Positions 34,277-42,681 of a DNA stretch of 64,000 bases are shown here, in pieces. A program made the position numbers and the translations under genes. The DNA is taken from positions 20,933 through 84,932 of the forward strand of contig NZ_WJBG01000123.1 in the NCBI RefSeq assembly GCF_009709555.1, given 5' to 3'. A model generated the notes under the pieces. That model did not search any database. It saw only the letters and a list, made by a program, of their open reading frames with translations, and was not told where the DNA came from. Position 1 is the first letter of the stretch. The number at the start of each line of letters is the position of its first letter. The stretch comes from Streptomyces blattellae. GTDB lineage: Bacteria > Actinomycetota > Actinomycetes > Streptomycetales > Streptomycetaceae.

Positions 34277-36486
34277 CCACCGCTGGCACCGCGGCCTTTC
34301 ACAGCGTGGGCGATGAGTCTCCCTTCGGCGGCGCGGACATCTGCCGAGAGGCGGGCTTCGACCTGCCCGCCGGGACCCGCCGACCGATCTTCGACGACGA
34401 CCTATGGGACTTCACCGACGTGATCGGACTGCCGGTACAGATGCCGCTGCACCAACGGCGCTTCGGCTTCACCGCGATCACGGACCCGAGGTGGAGGCTG
34501 GTCGCCAAGGAACTCGTACTCGCGCTGCTGGCACCCCGGCATCCGGCAGTCGCACCCCTGCCCCGCGCCTACCGCACCGCATTGCACCTGCGGACCTGCG
34601 CAGGCCGGCTCGCCGAGCTCAGCCGCTTCTTCCACTGGCTCGCCGACCAGGGCCTCACCTCTTCTCTCACCCAGGTGGATGCCAGGTGCTGCGAGGCATA
34701 CCTGGCCCACCGGCGCTACGTGCTCGACGAGCACGGCACCGTGGTCGGCAGCCAGAGCCCGGCTGTCCGGCGAGCCGCCGCCCTGGTCCCCATCGACCTG
34801 GTCAACTACCGCGAACTGTTCACCGCCGACCGGCCCAGCGACGATCTTGTCCCCTGGAAAGGCGCCACCGCCTCCGCCGTCGCCGAGATGCCCAACGGCC
34901 GGGACGAGAACAAGACTCAGCCCGTCGAGGACAGCGTGCTGCAGCCGGTCCTGGCCGCCGCCCTTTACCTGCTGTCCGCTCTCGGCCCGCACGCGGTCAC
35001 GCTCGCCGAAGACATCCGGGAAGCTGATCGCATCGGTGTCCGCTATGCCCGCAAAGCCAGCAGCCGTCATGGGCGCAAGCCCCCAACCCAGCACCCAGAG
35101 GCGAAGATCACCGCGTTGCTCGCCGAACACGAGAGGACGAACGATCCCCTCCCCCTGCTCCCGGACCGCCACGTTGCCGACCGAATCGCCAAGGGCTGGG
35201 CGGCCAACGATCCGCTGGTGCATGTCTCTCTTGACCTCCTCGCCCGCCGGGCCGGGCTCAGCCAGTTCAGCTCACGGTGGCTGGCCACCCTGCGTGAGCC
35301 GCTGGAGGAGAGTCTGGCGAAGGTCGGAGCGGACAGAGAATTCGGGCGCAATGCCGCCAGCGTCGCGGCGGCGGACGACAACGAGGCGGTGCCCTGGACG
35401 CTGCCGCTGCACCGGCTTCAGGCGGTCGCCCTGGTCGGCATCGTCCGCACCGCCGCGGTGATCGTCCTGGCGGCGGTTTCCGGGATGCGTTCCAGCGAGC
35501 TCATGGAGCTGACGGTCGGCTGCCGCCGTCCTCCGGAGGAACAGGCCCCCGGCCTGACCCGTTACCGGCTGGTCAGCAAGGTGATCAAGGGACAGGAACT
35601 TGGCGGCATCGTCGACGAGTGGGTGGTCATCGAGCCCGCATACCGCGCTGTCGAGCTGATCGAACAGCTTCACCCCGACCGACGCGAAGGCGCCACACTC
35701 CTGGGGCGGTTCGCCTTCGACGTCCGTTACCGCTGGTTCCGGAACTGGGTCAACTCCCAGGCCGGACAACGACTCGGCCTGGCCCCGATCCCCACCGGAC
35801 CGGTCACTCTGCGGCGCCTGCGACGGACCCTCGCGCTGGAGATGGCCTACCGCCCCGGCGGCGTCCTCGCGACCAAGATCCACCTCAAGCACATCGCCGT
35901 CGCGACCACCGAGGGCTACAGCTCCCGCCCCGGCGGCGCGCAAGCAGAACTGCTTGCCGAGGTCAACAAGCACGAAAGCGACCGCAACCTCCAGCTCGTC
36001 CTGGACGAGTTCCGCAACTACCAGCAGGGCAGCCTCCCCGCCGGCCCCGGAGCACGCGAACTCACCACGTTCTTCGCCAGCATCGACGCCCAGCTCGACG
36101 CAGTCTCAGCCTCGGCCCCGAAGACCCAGCGCAACGACCGCGACGTGCTCAACCTGCTGACCAAACGCGCCAAGGTCCTCCACCTCGGCCCGGCGAATTA
36201 CTGCTGGTTCACCGACCCGTCCCGGGCGCTCTGCCTCAAGCTGGCCGGCACTCCCACCGCCGACAGACCGCTGGTCGGGATGTGTGACTCCGCCCGCTGC
36301 CCGCAGGCCACGCACCACTCCTGCCACCGCCCCGTCTGGGCCGAGCACGCCGAACGCACCGAGACGTTCATCGGGCAGCTCGGCACCACGCGCAAGATCG
36401 AACGCAACCGGCTCCAAGCCGACCACGACCGGGCTCTCCGCGTCGTCGCCGAGATCGACGCCGCGGGACAATCCCAACCAGAATGA
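34273..36486 (+). CDS. Tyrosine recombinase 3 (TnpB-like)
   Basis: 737 residues, matching the large second recombinase of Tn554-type elements. The N-terminal half has a core-binding domain (HLRTCAGRLAELSRFFHWLADQGL). The catalytic domain shows AAVSGMRSSELMEL (catalytic Arg), VIKGQELGGIVDEW, LRRLRRTLALEMAYRPGG and LKHIAVATTEGYSS (candidate Tyr). A C-terminal Cys/His cluster (CDSARCPQATHHSCH) may bind zinc. The start overlaps the corrected end of recombinase 2 and the stop overlaps the LRR start, both ATGA, so all are translated together. Confidence 0.85.
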   Translation: MTTAGTAAFHSVGDESPFGGADICREAGFDLPAGTRRPIFDDDLWDFTDVIGLPVQMPLHQRRFGFTAITDPRWRLVAKELVLALLAPRHPAVAPLPRAYRTALHLRTCAGRLAELSRFFHWLADQGLTSSLTQVDARCCEAYLAHRRYVLDEHGTVVGSQSPAVRRAAALVPIDLVNYRELFTADRPSDDLVPWKGATASAVAEMPNGRDENKTQPVEDSVLQPVLAAALYLLSALGPHAVTLAEDIREADRIGVRYARKASSRHGRKPPTQHPEAKITALLAEHERTNDPLPLLPDRHVADRIAKGWAANDPLVHVSLDLLARRAGLSQFSSRWLATLREPLEESLAKVGADREFGRNAASVAAADDNEAVPWTLPLHRLQAVALVGIVRTAAVIVLAAVSGMRSSELMELTVGCRRPPEEQAPGLTRYRLVSKVIKGQELGGIVDEWVVIEPAYRAVELIEQLHPDRREGATLLGRFAFDVRYRWFRNWVNSQAGQRLGLAPIPTGPVTLRRLRRTLALEMAYRPGGVLATKIHLKHIAVATTEGYSSRPGGAQAELLAEVNKHESDRNLQLVLDEFRNYQQGSLPAGPGARELTTFFASIDAQLDAVSASAPKTQRNDRDVLNLLTKRAKVLHLGPANYCWFTDPSRALCLKLAGTPTADRPLVGMCDSARCPQATHHSCHRPVWAEHAERTETFIGQLGTTRKIERNRLQADHDRALRVVAEIDAAGQSQPE

Positions 36487-37238
36487 GCAAGATCGAGAAC
36501 GAAATTGGGGGCAATACCGTGGCACAAGCATTGAATCTATGGCGGCACGGTCTCGGAGAGGTGCCGGAGTCGGTTTGGCTGCGGACCGACCTGGAGATCT
36601 TGATTCTCGCGGACAATGGGCTGACGACGATCTCGCCCAAGATCGGATCTCTGCAGCGCCTGCACACGCTGGACCTGGGGCACAACGCGCTCACCACGGT
36701 GCCCAACGAACTGGGCGAGTTGGCAGCACTCACCGACTTCCTCTACCTGCACGACAACCACTTGGCAGAGCTCCCCGAGTCGCTGGGACGACTGACGCAG
36801 TTGCGCTACCTCAACGTCAGCGAAAACGGCCTCACCGAACTCCCGGAAACCATCGGCAACATGCGCTACCTCGTCGAGTTGCGAGCACAGCACAACCACC
36901 TGGCCAGGCTCCCCGACACGATCGGCAGCCTGTCGCAGCTGCGAGAGTTGTGGCTCCGCGGAAACGCCCTTCAACGTCTACCGGAATCCGCCGCCGGACT
37001 CACGCAACTGCGTCACCTGGACCTTCGCGAAAATGCGCTGACCGAGATTCCGGAGCCCCTGGCCGAGATCCCTTTGCTCCGGCACCTCGATCTACGTGCC
37101 AACCGCGTCAAGAAGCTGCCCGGCTGGCTCGCCCGGATGCCCTCACTGGAGAAACTGGACCTCCGCTGGAACGACATCGAGCCCGCCCCGCGACTCCTCG
37201 ACGACCTGGTCCAACGTGGGTGCGTTGTCCTGAAGTGA
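36483..37238 (+). CDS. Leucine-rich-repeat protein, transposon cargo
   Basis: 251 residues made almost wholly of about nine LRR units of ~23 residues. Examples are LEILILADNGLTTISPKIG, LHTLDLGHNALTTVPNELG, LRYLNVSENGLTELPETIG and LRHLDLRENALTEIPEPL. They fit the 'LxxLxLxxNxLxxLPxxIG' bacterial/plant type. There is no signal peptide or membrane segment, so it is a cytosolic binding scaffold. It is fused to the recombinase operon by a 4-base overlap, placing it inside the core of the element rather than as loose cargo. Its role is unknown; a part in target choice, complex assembly or regulation is speculation. Confidence 0.8.
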   Translation: MSKIENEIGGNTVAQALNLWRHGLGEVPESVWLRTDLEILILADNGLTTISPKIGSLQRLHTLDLGHNALTTVPNELGELAALTDFLYLHDNHLAELPESLGRLTQLRYLNVSENGLTELPETIGNMRYLVELRAQHNHLARLPDTIGSLSQLRELWLRGNALQRLPESAAGLTQLRHLDLRENALTEIPEPLAEIPLLRHLDLRANRVKKLPGWLARMPSLEKLDLRWNDIEPAPRLLDDLVQRGCVVLK

Positions 37239-37305
37239 TCCAGCCCCCACCTCGGCACCACCTTCACGAGACAGACCACCGCATCCGGCCGCAACAGGAG
37301 TCACC

Positions 37306-37767
37306 ATGAGGATCAGCGCAGCCCAGCGGGCCGAGAACGAGAATCGCGTCCGGGCCGCCATGGACCGTCTCCTGCGCGGACAGCTCCCGCCCGGCGGAAA
37401 GTGCGATGTCAAGACCCTCGCCCGCGAAGCGGGCGTCGACCGCACGGCCTTCTACGGCACCCGCCCCTACGCACACCTCCGCGTCGAGTTCGAGCGACGT
37501 CTGGACGCCATGCGCGAGACCGGCGAGATCCCCGATCCTCGCGAAGCCCAGATCACCCGGCTGAAGGCAGAGAACACCAAGCTCCGGGAACGGCTGGCCC
37601 GGTCGGAAGAGACAGTCGAAGAGCTCAGCGACTTCCGCAGCCAGGCCCTGGCCCGGCTGGCCGCACAGCACGAGGAGATCGTTCGGCTCCGTCAAGCCGC
37701 TGCAGGGACAAACCGAGTCAGCCGCCTTCCCGCTCCGCGGACCACGGTGATCGGGACCTGCAGTTGA
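37306..37767 (+). CDS. TnpC / DUF6262-type transposition accessory protein
   Basis: 153 residues. It opens RISAAQRAENENRVRAAMDRLLRGQ, then a short HTH-like KTLAREAGVDRTAFYGTRPYAHLRVEF. A coiled coil follows (residues ~80-130, ITRLKAENTKLRERLARSEETVEELSDFR and LAAQHEEIVRL). This is the pattern of the small third protein of Tn554-type elements, which affects orientation and frequency of transposition. Start ATG 37306 with CAGGAG upstream. It comes after the LRR gene with a 67-base gap. Confidence 0.75.
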   Translation: MRISAAQRAENENRVRAAMDRLLRGQLPPGGKCDVKTLAREAGVDRTAFYGTRPYAHLRVEFERRLDAMRETGEIPDPREAQITRLKAENTKLRERLARSEETVEELSDFRSQALARLAAQHEEIVRLRQAAAGTNRVSRLPAPRTTVIGTCS

Positions 37768-37805
37768 TGCGGGGCGGAGCAGAGGGGAAACACCACGTGG
37801 TCCCG

Positions 37806-38438
37806 TCAGCCGTGGTTGCGAAAGACGAGCAGATAGCGCCAGAAGAGGAGCCTGCGGATGTTGCATCCGGGCAGCAGCACCGCAGCTTCCCGGCGGATCT
37901 CGGCCAGGGGCATGGCCGGCTGTCTCACCGGCGCCTGCACCCCTTCCCGACCAGTCGCAGCAGAGACAGAGCGGAGTTTGTCCCTCACGGCGACAGCCAG
38001 CCTGGCGACGGCGTTGACGGGCACAGCTGCCAGGCTCCAGGCCCAGTCGAGCCGGGTCTTCTCCGGATAGCACCCCAAGATCACGAGGACCCCGCCGGGC
38101 GCGCAAGCGTCACGCAATGCGGCGACGGTGTCGAACGGCATGTGGTGAATGCTGGCGAGGCACGAGATGAAGTCGTAGTGCGCCTTGGGAAGTTCGACTC
38201 CAGTCACGTCCGCGTGCTGGAAGCGCGGACTCCGGTCGCCGGTCATCCGGCCGGACAGCGCGCGAGCCTCCGCGATGGCCTCCTCCGACGGATCGATCGC
38301 ATCGACCTCTATGCCCAGGTGAGCGAGCCGACGCGCGAACTGACCGGTCCCGCACCCCACATCCAGTGCCGCACCGCAGTTCCGCGGCACCTGGCGCAAC
38401 AGCAGACGGTGATAGTGGTCGTTGTGATCAAAAGGCAT
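37806..38438 (-). CDS. Class I SAM-dependent methyltransferase, transposon cargo
   Basis: 210 residues from ATG 38438 (MPFDHNDHYHRLLLRQVPRNC). Motif I is ALDVGCGTGQFARRLAHLG, followed by VDAIDPSEEAIAEAR, FQHADVTGVELP and the acidic-loop ISCLASIHHMPFDTVAALRDACAPGGVLVILG. The C-terminal third has a short hydrophobic stretch and a basic end. The substrate is unknown; small-molecule methylation as in ubiquinone/bioC-like enzymes is most likely. It lies near the right end of the Tn554-like element on the opposite strand to the recombinases, so it has its own promoter and is typical passenger DNA. Confidence 0.85.
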   Translation of the reverse strand: MPFDHNDHYHRLLLRQVPRNCGAALDVGCGTGQFARRLAHLGIEVDAIDPSEEAIAEARALSGRMTGDRSPRFQHADVTGVELPKAHYDFISCLASIHHMPFDTVAALRDACAPGGVLVILGCYPEKTRLDWAWSLAAVPVNAVARLAVAVRDKLRSVSAATGREGVQAPVRQPAMPLAEIRREAAVLLPGCNIRRLLFWRYLLVFRNHG

Positions 38439-38630
38439 GGCCCCGACCCTGCCACAGCCGACGCACCCGGCCTCACCATCCACCATCAAGACCCTTGCGG
38501 TGATCTGCGTCACGCCGGCGGGTCCGGAATGCAACACAGGCCGCTGTCATCGTCGCGAACGCGGCGCCGGCAGCGAACCTGCTCAATGGCAACACGCACC
38601 CGACCGCACACGGCCTCTGCGGACACAAGG

Positions 38631-38846
38631 CACAGCTTCGTCTCCCTGCTCTCCGACCACGGCATCCCCCTGGAGCGGATCGCCCTCCTGGTCGGTCACA
38701 GCAGCCAAGCGACCACGGAAGCGGTCTACCGCAAGCAGCTCCGGCCCGTGATCACGCAAGGTGCCGAAGCGATGAACGACATCTTCGCCGAAGATCAGGA
38801 AGGGGAGGACACGGAGGGCGAGGAAGAGGGCGACGCAGTGGCCTGA
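38631..38846 (+). pseudogene. Phage-type tyrosine integrase, C-terminal part
   Basis: The frame after the transposon end reads HSFVSLLSDHGIPLERIALLVGHSSQATTEAVYRKQLRPVITQGAEAMNDIF, then an acidic tail and stop at 38846. This is the second half of the integrase catalytic domain: the His of LVGHSS and the nucleophile Tyr in AVYRKQL. It continues exactly from RELRH at 30970, so precise removal of the transposon would restore the join. Confidence 0.85.
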
Positions 38847-38887
38847 TCAAATTCGTTTGGCCCCCTGTTCTGGCCCCCCGAGCATGA

Positions 38888-38923
38888 CAGAGGGCCATTC
38901 GCGATCACGCGAATGGCCCTCTG
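38888..38923. terminator. Perfect 16-bp-stem hairpin between integrase and tRNA remnant
   Basis: Arms CAGAGGGCCATTCGCG (38888-38903) and its exact complement (38908-38923) around an ATCA loop. It can end integrase transcripts from the left or tRNA transcripts from the right. A strong, compact stem typical of a terminator. Confidence 0.75.
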
Positions 38924-38930
38924 ACCAGCG

Positions 38931-38972
38931 TCGGGGTGGCGGGATTTGAACCCACGACCTCTTCGTCCCGAA
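38931..38972 (-). tRNA. 3' half of tRNA-Pro(CGG), probable attachment site
   Basis: Read on the minus strand: anticodon loop TTCGGGA, anticodon-stem 3' side CGAAG, a T arm with GGGTTCAAATCCC, and an acceptor 3' strand CACCCCG plus A. The complementary 5' half is absent: just beyond the loop the sequence reads CCTCA instead of the needed CTTCG. It is a partial gene as left by site-specific integration, adjacent to the integrase. Confidence 0.7.
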
Positions 38973-39180
38973 TGAGGTTCGGTTGGTGATCTTGCCAGCG
39001 CGAGTGGTGTTTTCCCTGGTCAGGGCGTCGGACTGTCGTGGTCTCGCGTGCCCTCGAAGGGGCTCGGGGAGCGGATTGGCTCCCAGATGGCTCCCGGCGG
39101 GAGCAACGCCTCGCAGTGTCGTGCGATGCGGAGGTGGATGCGCAGCAGAGATCACCTGCCGCATAGCCCTTTCGAGTCGT

Positions 39181-39203
39181 TGGTGCTATATTCATTAGCA
39201 CCA
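39181..39203. promoter_or_regulatory. Operator and promoter over the GntR start codon
   Basis: Perfect 8-bp arms TGGTGCTA (39181-39188) and TAGCACCA (39196-39203) around TATTCAT. The right arm ends on the A of the ATG at 39203. TATATT (39187-39192) looks like a -10 box, so the mRNA may be nearly leaderless. The encoded GntR protein probably represses itself here. Confidence 0.7.
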
Positions 39204-39550
39204 TGTTGCTAAGGCTGAACACTGCGGACAACCGCCCCCTCCATGAACAGGTGGCCGGTGCGATCCGACGCGCCATCGCCGAAGGGGAGTGCGCGCCAGG
39301 TGACCGGCTTCCCCCGGCGCGGGACCTCTCCCAGGCGCTGGAGGTGAACGTCAACACGGTGCTGCGCGGTCTCCGGGCGCTGCGCGACGAAGGGGTACTG
39401 GAGTTCCGGCGTGGCAGAGGCGTGACGGTGACGGACGGCGCGGCCGAGCGTTCGGCGCTGCTGGATCGCGTTCGCGGTGTCGTGGTCGACGCAGCGCGCC
39501 TTGGATACAGCAAGAACGATCTCATCGACATGATCAGGGGGATTCAGTGA
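39203..39550 (+). CDS. GntR-family regulator, YtrA type
   Basis: 115 residues. A full winged helix covers residues ~10-75 (PLHEQVAGAIRRAIAEGECAPGDRLPPARDLSQALEVNVNTVLRGLRALRDEGVLEFRRGRG). A short helical tail follows and no ligand domain, which defines the YtrA subgroup. These small regulators usually control adjacent membrane or ABC-transporter genes and are autoregulated. The dyad overlapping its start supports that. It overlaps the DUF1648 gene by 4 bases (GTGA), a common pairing in Gram-positives. Confidence 0.88.
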   Translation: MLLRLNTADNRPLHEQVAGAIRRAIAEGECAPGDRLPPARDLSQALEVNVNTVLRGLRALRDEGVLEFRRGRGVTVTDGAAERSALLDRVRGVVVDAARLGYSKNDLIDMIRGIQ

Positions 39551-40539
39551 CCGACAGTGCAGGGCGCAGGATCACTGCGGCGTGGGGTGCCACCGGCTGG
39601 GCCTTAGGGGTCCTGGTACTGCTGATGGTGATGCCGCTGGCTGCCAGCAGTCGGCTGCCGGACCGGCTGGCGACGCACTGGGACGCCGGCTCTGGGAAGC
39701 CCGACAGTTCGATGCCTCTGTGGGTCGCCTCGCTCTTCCCTGCGCTGATCTGGGCCGTGATGGCGACGGTCGTCGCCCTGGCGCTGTGGCGGGCTCGTGG
39801 CAGCGCGAACGGCGCAACACGCGGGTGGGTGGGCGCAACGCTGGGCTTCGGAGGCGTGACGCTCCTCGGCGGACAGGCGGCTGTCGTACGGGCGAATCTG
39901 GACCACACGGACTGGCGCCAAGCGGACTCGGTAACGGCGTGGGTCATGGTGACCCTCGCTGTGGCCGTTGTCGTGGGCGGGGTCGCACTGCTGGCCGGCC
40001 GCAGGGGGTCGGCCGCGGGGCCGCCGACGCCGGAGGGCCCGACGATGGAGATCCCTGAGGGACAGCGTTTTGTGTGGCTTTCCCGCACGTCCGTTCCCTG
40101 GCTTCATGCCACAGCCGCGGTAACCGGTGTGGTGGCGGTGGCAGCCGTCGCGGCGGCGGTGGGGGACTTGATGGGCGCCGAGGCCGCACTGCTGGCCGGG
40201 CCCTTCGCTCTCGCATCCGTCCTGGTGCTCGGCTGTGCGTCCGTGCAGGCACGGGTCAGTGAGAAGGGGCTGGAAGTGGCCTTCGGGCCGCTGGGTTGGC
40301 CAACCCGGCGCTGGTCGGCCGAGAACATCGACTCTGCTCGCGTCGAGATGCGTACGCCCGCACAGGTCGGCGGCTGGGGATACCGGCTGAGCGGGCTGGG
40401 CACCACCGTCATGCTGCGCAGCGGGGAGTGCCTGGTGATTCGAGCCACCAATGACAAGGAATTCGCCGTCAGCGTGGACGACGCTGAACGCGGAGCCGCT
40501 CTCCTGAACTCTTTGAGGGCTCAACGGTCAGTGGGGTGA
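39547..40539 (+). CDS. DUF1648 membrane protein
   Basis: 330 residues. The first membrane segment (WALGVLVLLMVMPLA) is followed by SSRLPDRLATHWDAGSGKPDSSMPLWVASLFPALIW, the DUF1648 hallmark. About five more hydrophobic segments follow, to residue ~225. The last ~100 residues form a soluble PH-like domain (VSEKGLEVAFGPLGWPTRRWSAENIDSARVE...). Function is unknown; SdpI-like immunity or stress relatives share the DUF1648 part. Translationally coupled to the GntR regulator, which suggests it is the regulated target. Confidence 0.8.
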   Translation: MTDSAGRRITAAWGATGWALGVLVLLMVMPLAASSRLPDRLATHWDAGSGKPDSSMPLWVASLFPALIWAVMATVVALALWRARGSANGATRGWVGATLGFGGVTLLGGQAAVVRANLDHTDWRQADSVTAWVMVTLAVAVVVGGVALLAGRRGSAAGPPTPEGPTMEIPEGQRFVWLSRTSVPWLHATAAVTGVVAVAAVAAAVGDLMGAEAALLAGPFALASVLVLGCASVQARVSEKGLEVAFGPLGWPTRRWSAENIDSARVEMRTPAQVGGWGYRLSGLGTTVMLRSGECLVIRATNDKEFAVSVDDAERGAALLNSLRAQRSVG

Positions 40540-40640
40540 GTAGGCATCGATGTGCCGCCCCTCACGGGACGCGACCCATACCCGCGCCTGCCGGTCGCCG
40601 TACGAGCTGCGCGTTGAGCCGACGCTCGGCAGCGCACGCC

Positions 40641-40979
40641 TCAGAGGTCGACGGGCGACGCGTCGTCGCCGAGCTGTGGGACCACGCGTGTCATCAGCCG
40701 CTCTTCCAGGACGGACGCGTAGATGGCGGCTCGGGTGGCGGCGGGGTGGCTCGGCGGCCAGATCCCGCGGCGGAAGACGCAGCGGCGACCGCGGAAGAGC
40801 ATCACTGTCGTGGCGGCGACGACCACCTCGCCCGCAGCGCCGCGTACGACTTCGCAGGTGAGTGACTCCAGTTCGCCACCCCGTCGTTCGCAGAGGTCCT
40901 GGACAGCTCGGCGGGCGGGCCGCAGGAATGCGTCCGTGTATTCCTGCGGCCCGCCCCAGCCAGCGGGGGCGTCAGTCAC
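40641..40979 (-). CDS. Hypothetical protein, downstream of choice-of-anchor gene
   Basis: 112 residues, opening MTDAPAGWGGPQEYTDAFLRPARRAVQDLCERRGGELESL and ending with an acidic tail. The middle VVRGAAGEVVVAATTVMLFRGRRCVFRRGIWPPSHPAATRAAIYASVLEERLM reads as an alpha/beta soluble domain with no signal peptide. I do not recognise the family. Its start overlaps the stop of the secreted protein gene by 8 bases, so it is probably the second gene of that operon. Confidence 0.55.
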   Translation of the reverse strand: MTDAPAGWGGPQEYTDAFLRPARRAVQDLCERRGGELESLTCEVVRGAAGEVVVAATTVMLFRGRRCVFRRGIWPPSHPAATRAAIYASVLEERLMTRVVPQLGDDASPVDL

Positions 40980-42681
40980 CGCAGTTGTGCATCGCGCTGT
41001 CCGTCGAGGCCAGGACGACCTCGCCGCCGTCGGCGGGAAGCACGAGGTGGATGCCGTTGACCTTGAGGCCGGTGTCGGCGCCGGTCGAGGGCAGTTGTTC
41101 GTTCACGATGAGCCGGCCACCTCCGACGAGCGGGATCTCCGTGTTTGGATCACCCGCCACGGTAACTGGAACTCCCGCGATCTTCAGGGTGAGTGTGGTG
41201 CTGCCCATGGCCTTGCCGCACTCGCTGCTGGAGGTCGCGGTGAGCCCGGACACCTCGATGAGGGGCACACTGGGCAGCCCGATGCGTGCCTGCGCCACGG
41301 TCGAGGTCGCCGTGACCTTGCCGGGAGCCAGTGTCGTGGTGACCTTGGGGCACAGCTTCTGCACGGACAGCAGGAGTGAGGTGTACTCGGCCGAGCACGG
41401 GGTGTCGGTCGCGGTCGCGTCCGCCGTGCGGACAGTTCCGGTGTCGGGTTGCGGATCGATCTCCAGCAGCGGTACGCCGATGAGGTCGACGTGCGCCGAG
41501 ATGCCGTAGGCGCGGCCCGTCGCGTACTGGAGCTTCAGCTGCGCGGAGGTGTCGGAGGCCAGGTAGCCGGCGTCACCGGCGAAGGACGCGCGCAGCGGGA
41601 CGGTGGCGGAGTCGGTCAGCGGCTGGTCCACCGACGCGACGGTGCAGGTAGCGGTGCCCGTGTCGCTCGTCGTCCCCGTGCACGTCTGCTCGTGGTCCCC
41701 GGCGCCGAGGGCGAAGCGCACAATGCGCCCGGCCACCGCGTCTCCGCGGAAGTCGGTCAGTCTGGCGGCCAGTTGGGCTGGAGTGCCGTTGGCGAGGTGC
41801 GTCACGCCGGTGTAGTTGAGTTTCGTCGGTGAGGTCAGGCTCAGTTCTGCGGACGTGCCGGACGGGTTGTAGTCGTCATCGCCGCCGAAGGTGACGGCAA
41901 CAGGTACCGCGTTCGATGTTCCTTGCGGCTGGTCGACCGAGCCGATGGTGCAGGCCGCCGTGCCCGATGCCGTGGTGGTGACGGTGCACGTCTGCTGTGC
42001 GGCCCCGGTCCCCAGGGCGAACTGCACGGCACGGCCGCCCACCGGCGTCCCGAAGTTGTTGGTGAGCTTCGCCGAAAGGTTGACCGGTGATCCGTTCACC
42101 GCGCTGTCGGCACCGGTGTAGGTGAGGGCGGTGTCCACCTTGTGAGGCTGCTCGGGACCGGGACAGTCTGCAGCCTGGAAGCAGGGCAGGAAGTAGTAGG
42201 CGGTGATGATCCCGAACGGCCTGCCGTCGCCCGAGCGTGGGTCGTTGTGGGTGACGTACACGACGACGAGGCTGGCGTCCGTGTTGGTGCAGATCACCCG
42301 GTTGTCCGGGGCGGGTACACAGAAGCCCTCGGTACCGACGGTCTCCTGGATGTCCTCGTGGTCGGGCACCACACCGTGTTCCAGGATGTGACGCCTGCCG
42401 AAGCCGTCCACGGGCGGGTTGCACTCGGGGCTCTTGCAGTCAGTCTGCCCTTCACGTAGCGGGATGTCGTTGCCCGCCGTGCCCCGGAAGGTGTCGACGA
42501 CGGTCCAGTCGATCACGTGCGGATTCGGATCGCCGGGGTCGGCGGTTGCGGTGGCGGGTGCGACGAGGGCACCCAGCAGGCCCAGGAGCAGGGCGAGTAC
42601 GGCGGATGACAGACGTCGGCGGGCCCGGCTGTACGCCGGGGCACGCGTGGGCGTGCGCGGGTGACCCTGAAGGACCGGCAC
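40972..42681 (-). CDS. Secreted choice-of-anchor P / Ig-like repeat protein
   Basis: 569 residues from GTG 42681, which has AAGGAGG upstream. A signal peptide (ARRRLSSAVLALLLGLLGALVAPATATA) is followed by a domain with several Cys pairs. Two Ig-like repeats come next (YTGADSAVNGSPVNLSAKLTNNFGTPVGGRAVQFALGTG and YTGVTHLANGTPAQLAARLTDFRGDAVAGRIVRFALGAG). A C-terminal domain of choice-of-anchor P type begins GRAYGISAHVDLIGVPLLEI and runs to the end. The protein should be exported and act at the cell surface. No LPXTG motif or membrane tail is visible, so attachment would be by another route. Confidence 0.8.
   Translation of the reverse strand: MPVLQGHPRTPTRAPAYSRARRRLSSAVLALLLGLLGALVAPATATADPGDPNPHVIDWTVVDTFRGTAGNDIPLREGQTDCKSPECNPPVDGFGRRHILEHGVVPDHEDIQETVGTEGFCVPAPDNRVICTNTDASLVVVYVTHNDPRSGDGRPFGIITAYYFLPCFQAADCPGPEQPHKVDTALTYTGADSAVNGSPVNLSAKLTNNFGTPVGGRAVQFALGTGAAQQTCTVTTTASGTAACTIGSVDQPQGTSNAVPVAVTFGGDDDYNPSGTSAELSLTSPTKLNYTGVTHLANGTPAQLAARLTDFRGDAVAGRIVRFALGAGDHEQTCTGTTSDTGTATCTVASVDQPLTDSATVPLRASFAGDAGYLASDTSAQLKLQYATGRAYGISAHVDLIGVPLLEIDPQPDTGTVRTADATATDTPCSAEYTSLLLSVQKLCPKVTTTLAPGKVTATSTVAQARIGLPSVPLIEVSGLTATSSSECGKAMGSTTLTLKIAGVPVTVAGDPNTEIPLVGGGRLIVNEQLPSTGADTGLKVNGIHLVLPADGGEVVLASTDSAMHNCGD

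Larger units (their letters stand above)
30971..38630 (+). mobile_element. Tn554-like transposon with LRR and methyltransferase cargo
   Basis: About 7.66 kb inserted in the integrase gene after the codon for the His of RELRH. The left end starts ATTGTCTCTGC; the right end, read inward, starts CTTGTGTCCGC, giving imperfect terminal inverted repeats. Both also carry CCGTGTG about 20 bp in. A CAC triplet flanks both ends. Content: three large tyrosine recombinases in tandem, an LRR protein, a TnpC/DUF6262-type protein and an opposite-strand methyltransferase. Tn554-family elements use TnpA/TnpB recombinases plus TnpC, matching this set. End points are my reading and could be off by a few bases. 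Confidence 0.75.

Noticed and set aside
38847..39164. 105-residue minus frame over the tRNA relic (contains SWVQIPPPRR)
   Set aside because: This wording is the classic artefact of translating through a tRNA T arm and acceptor.
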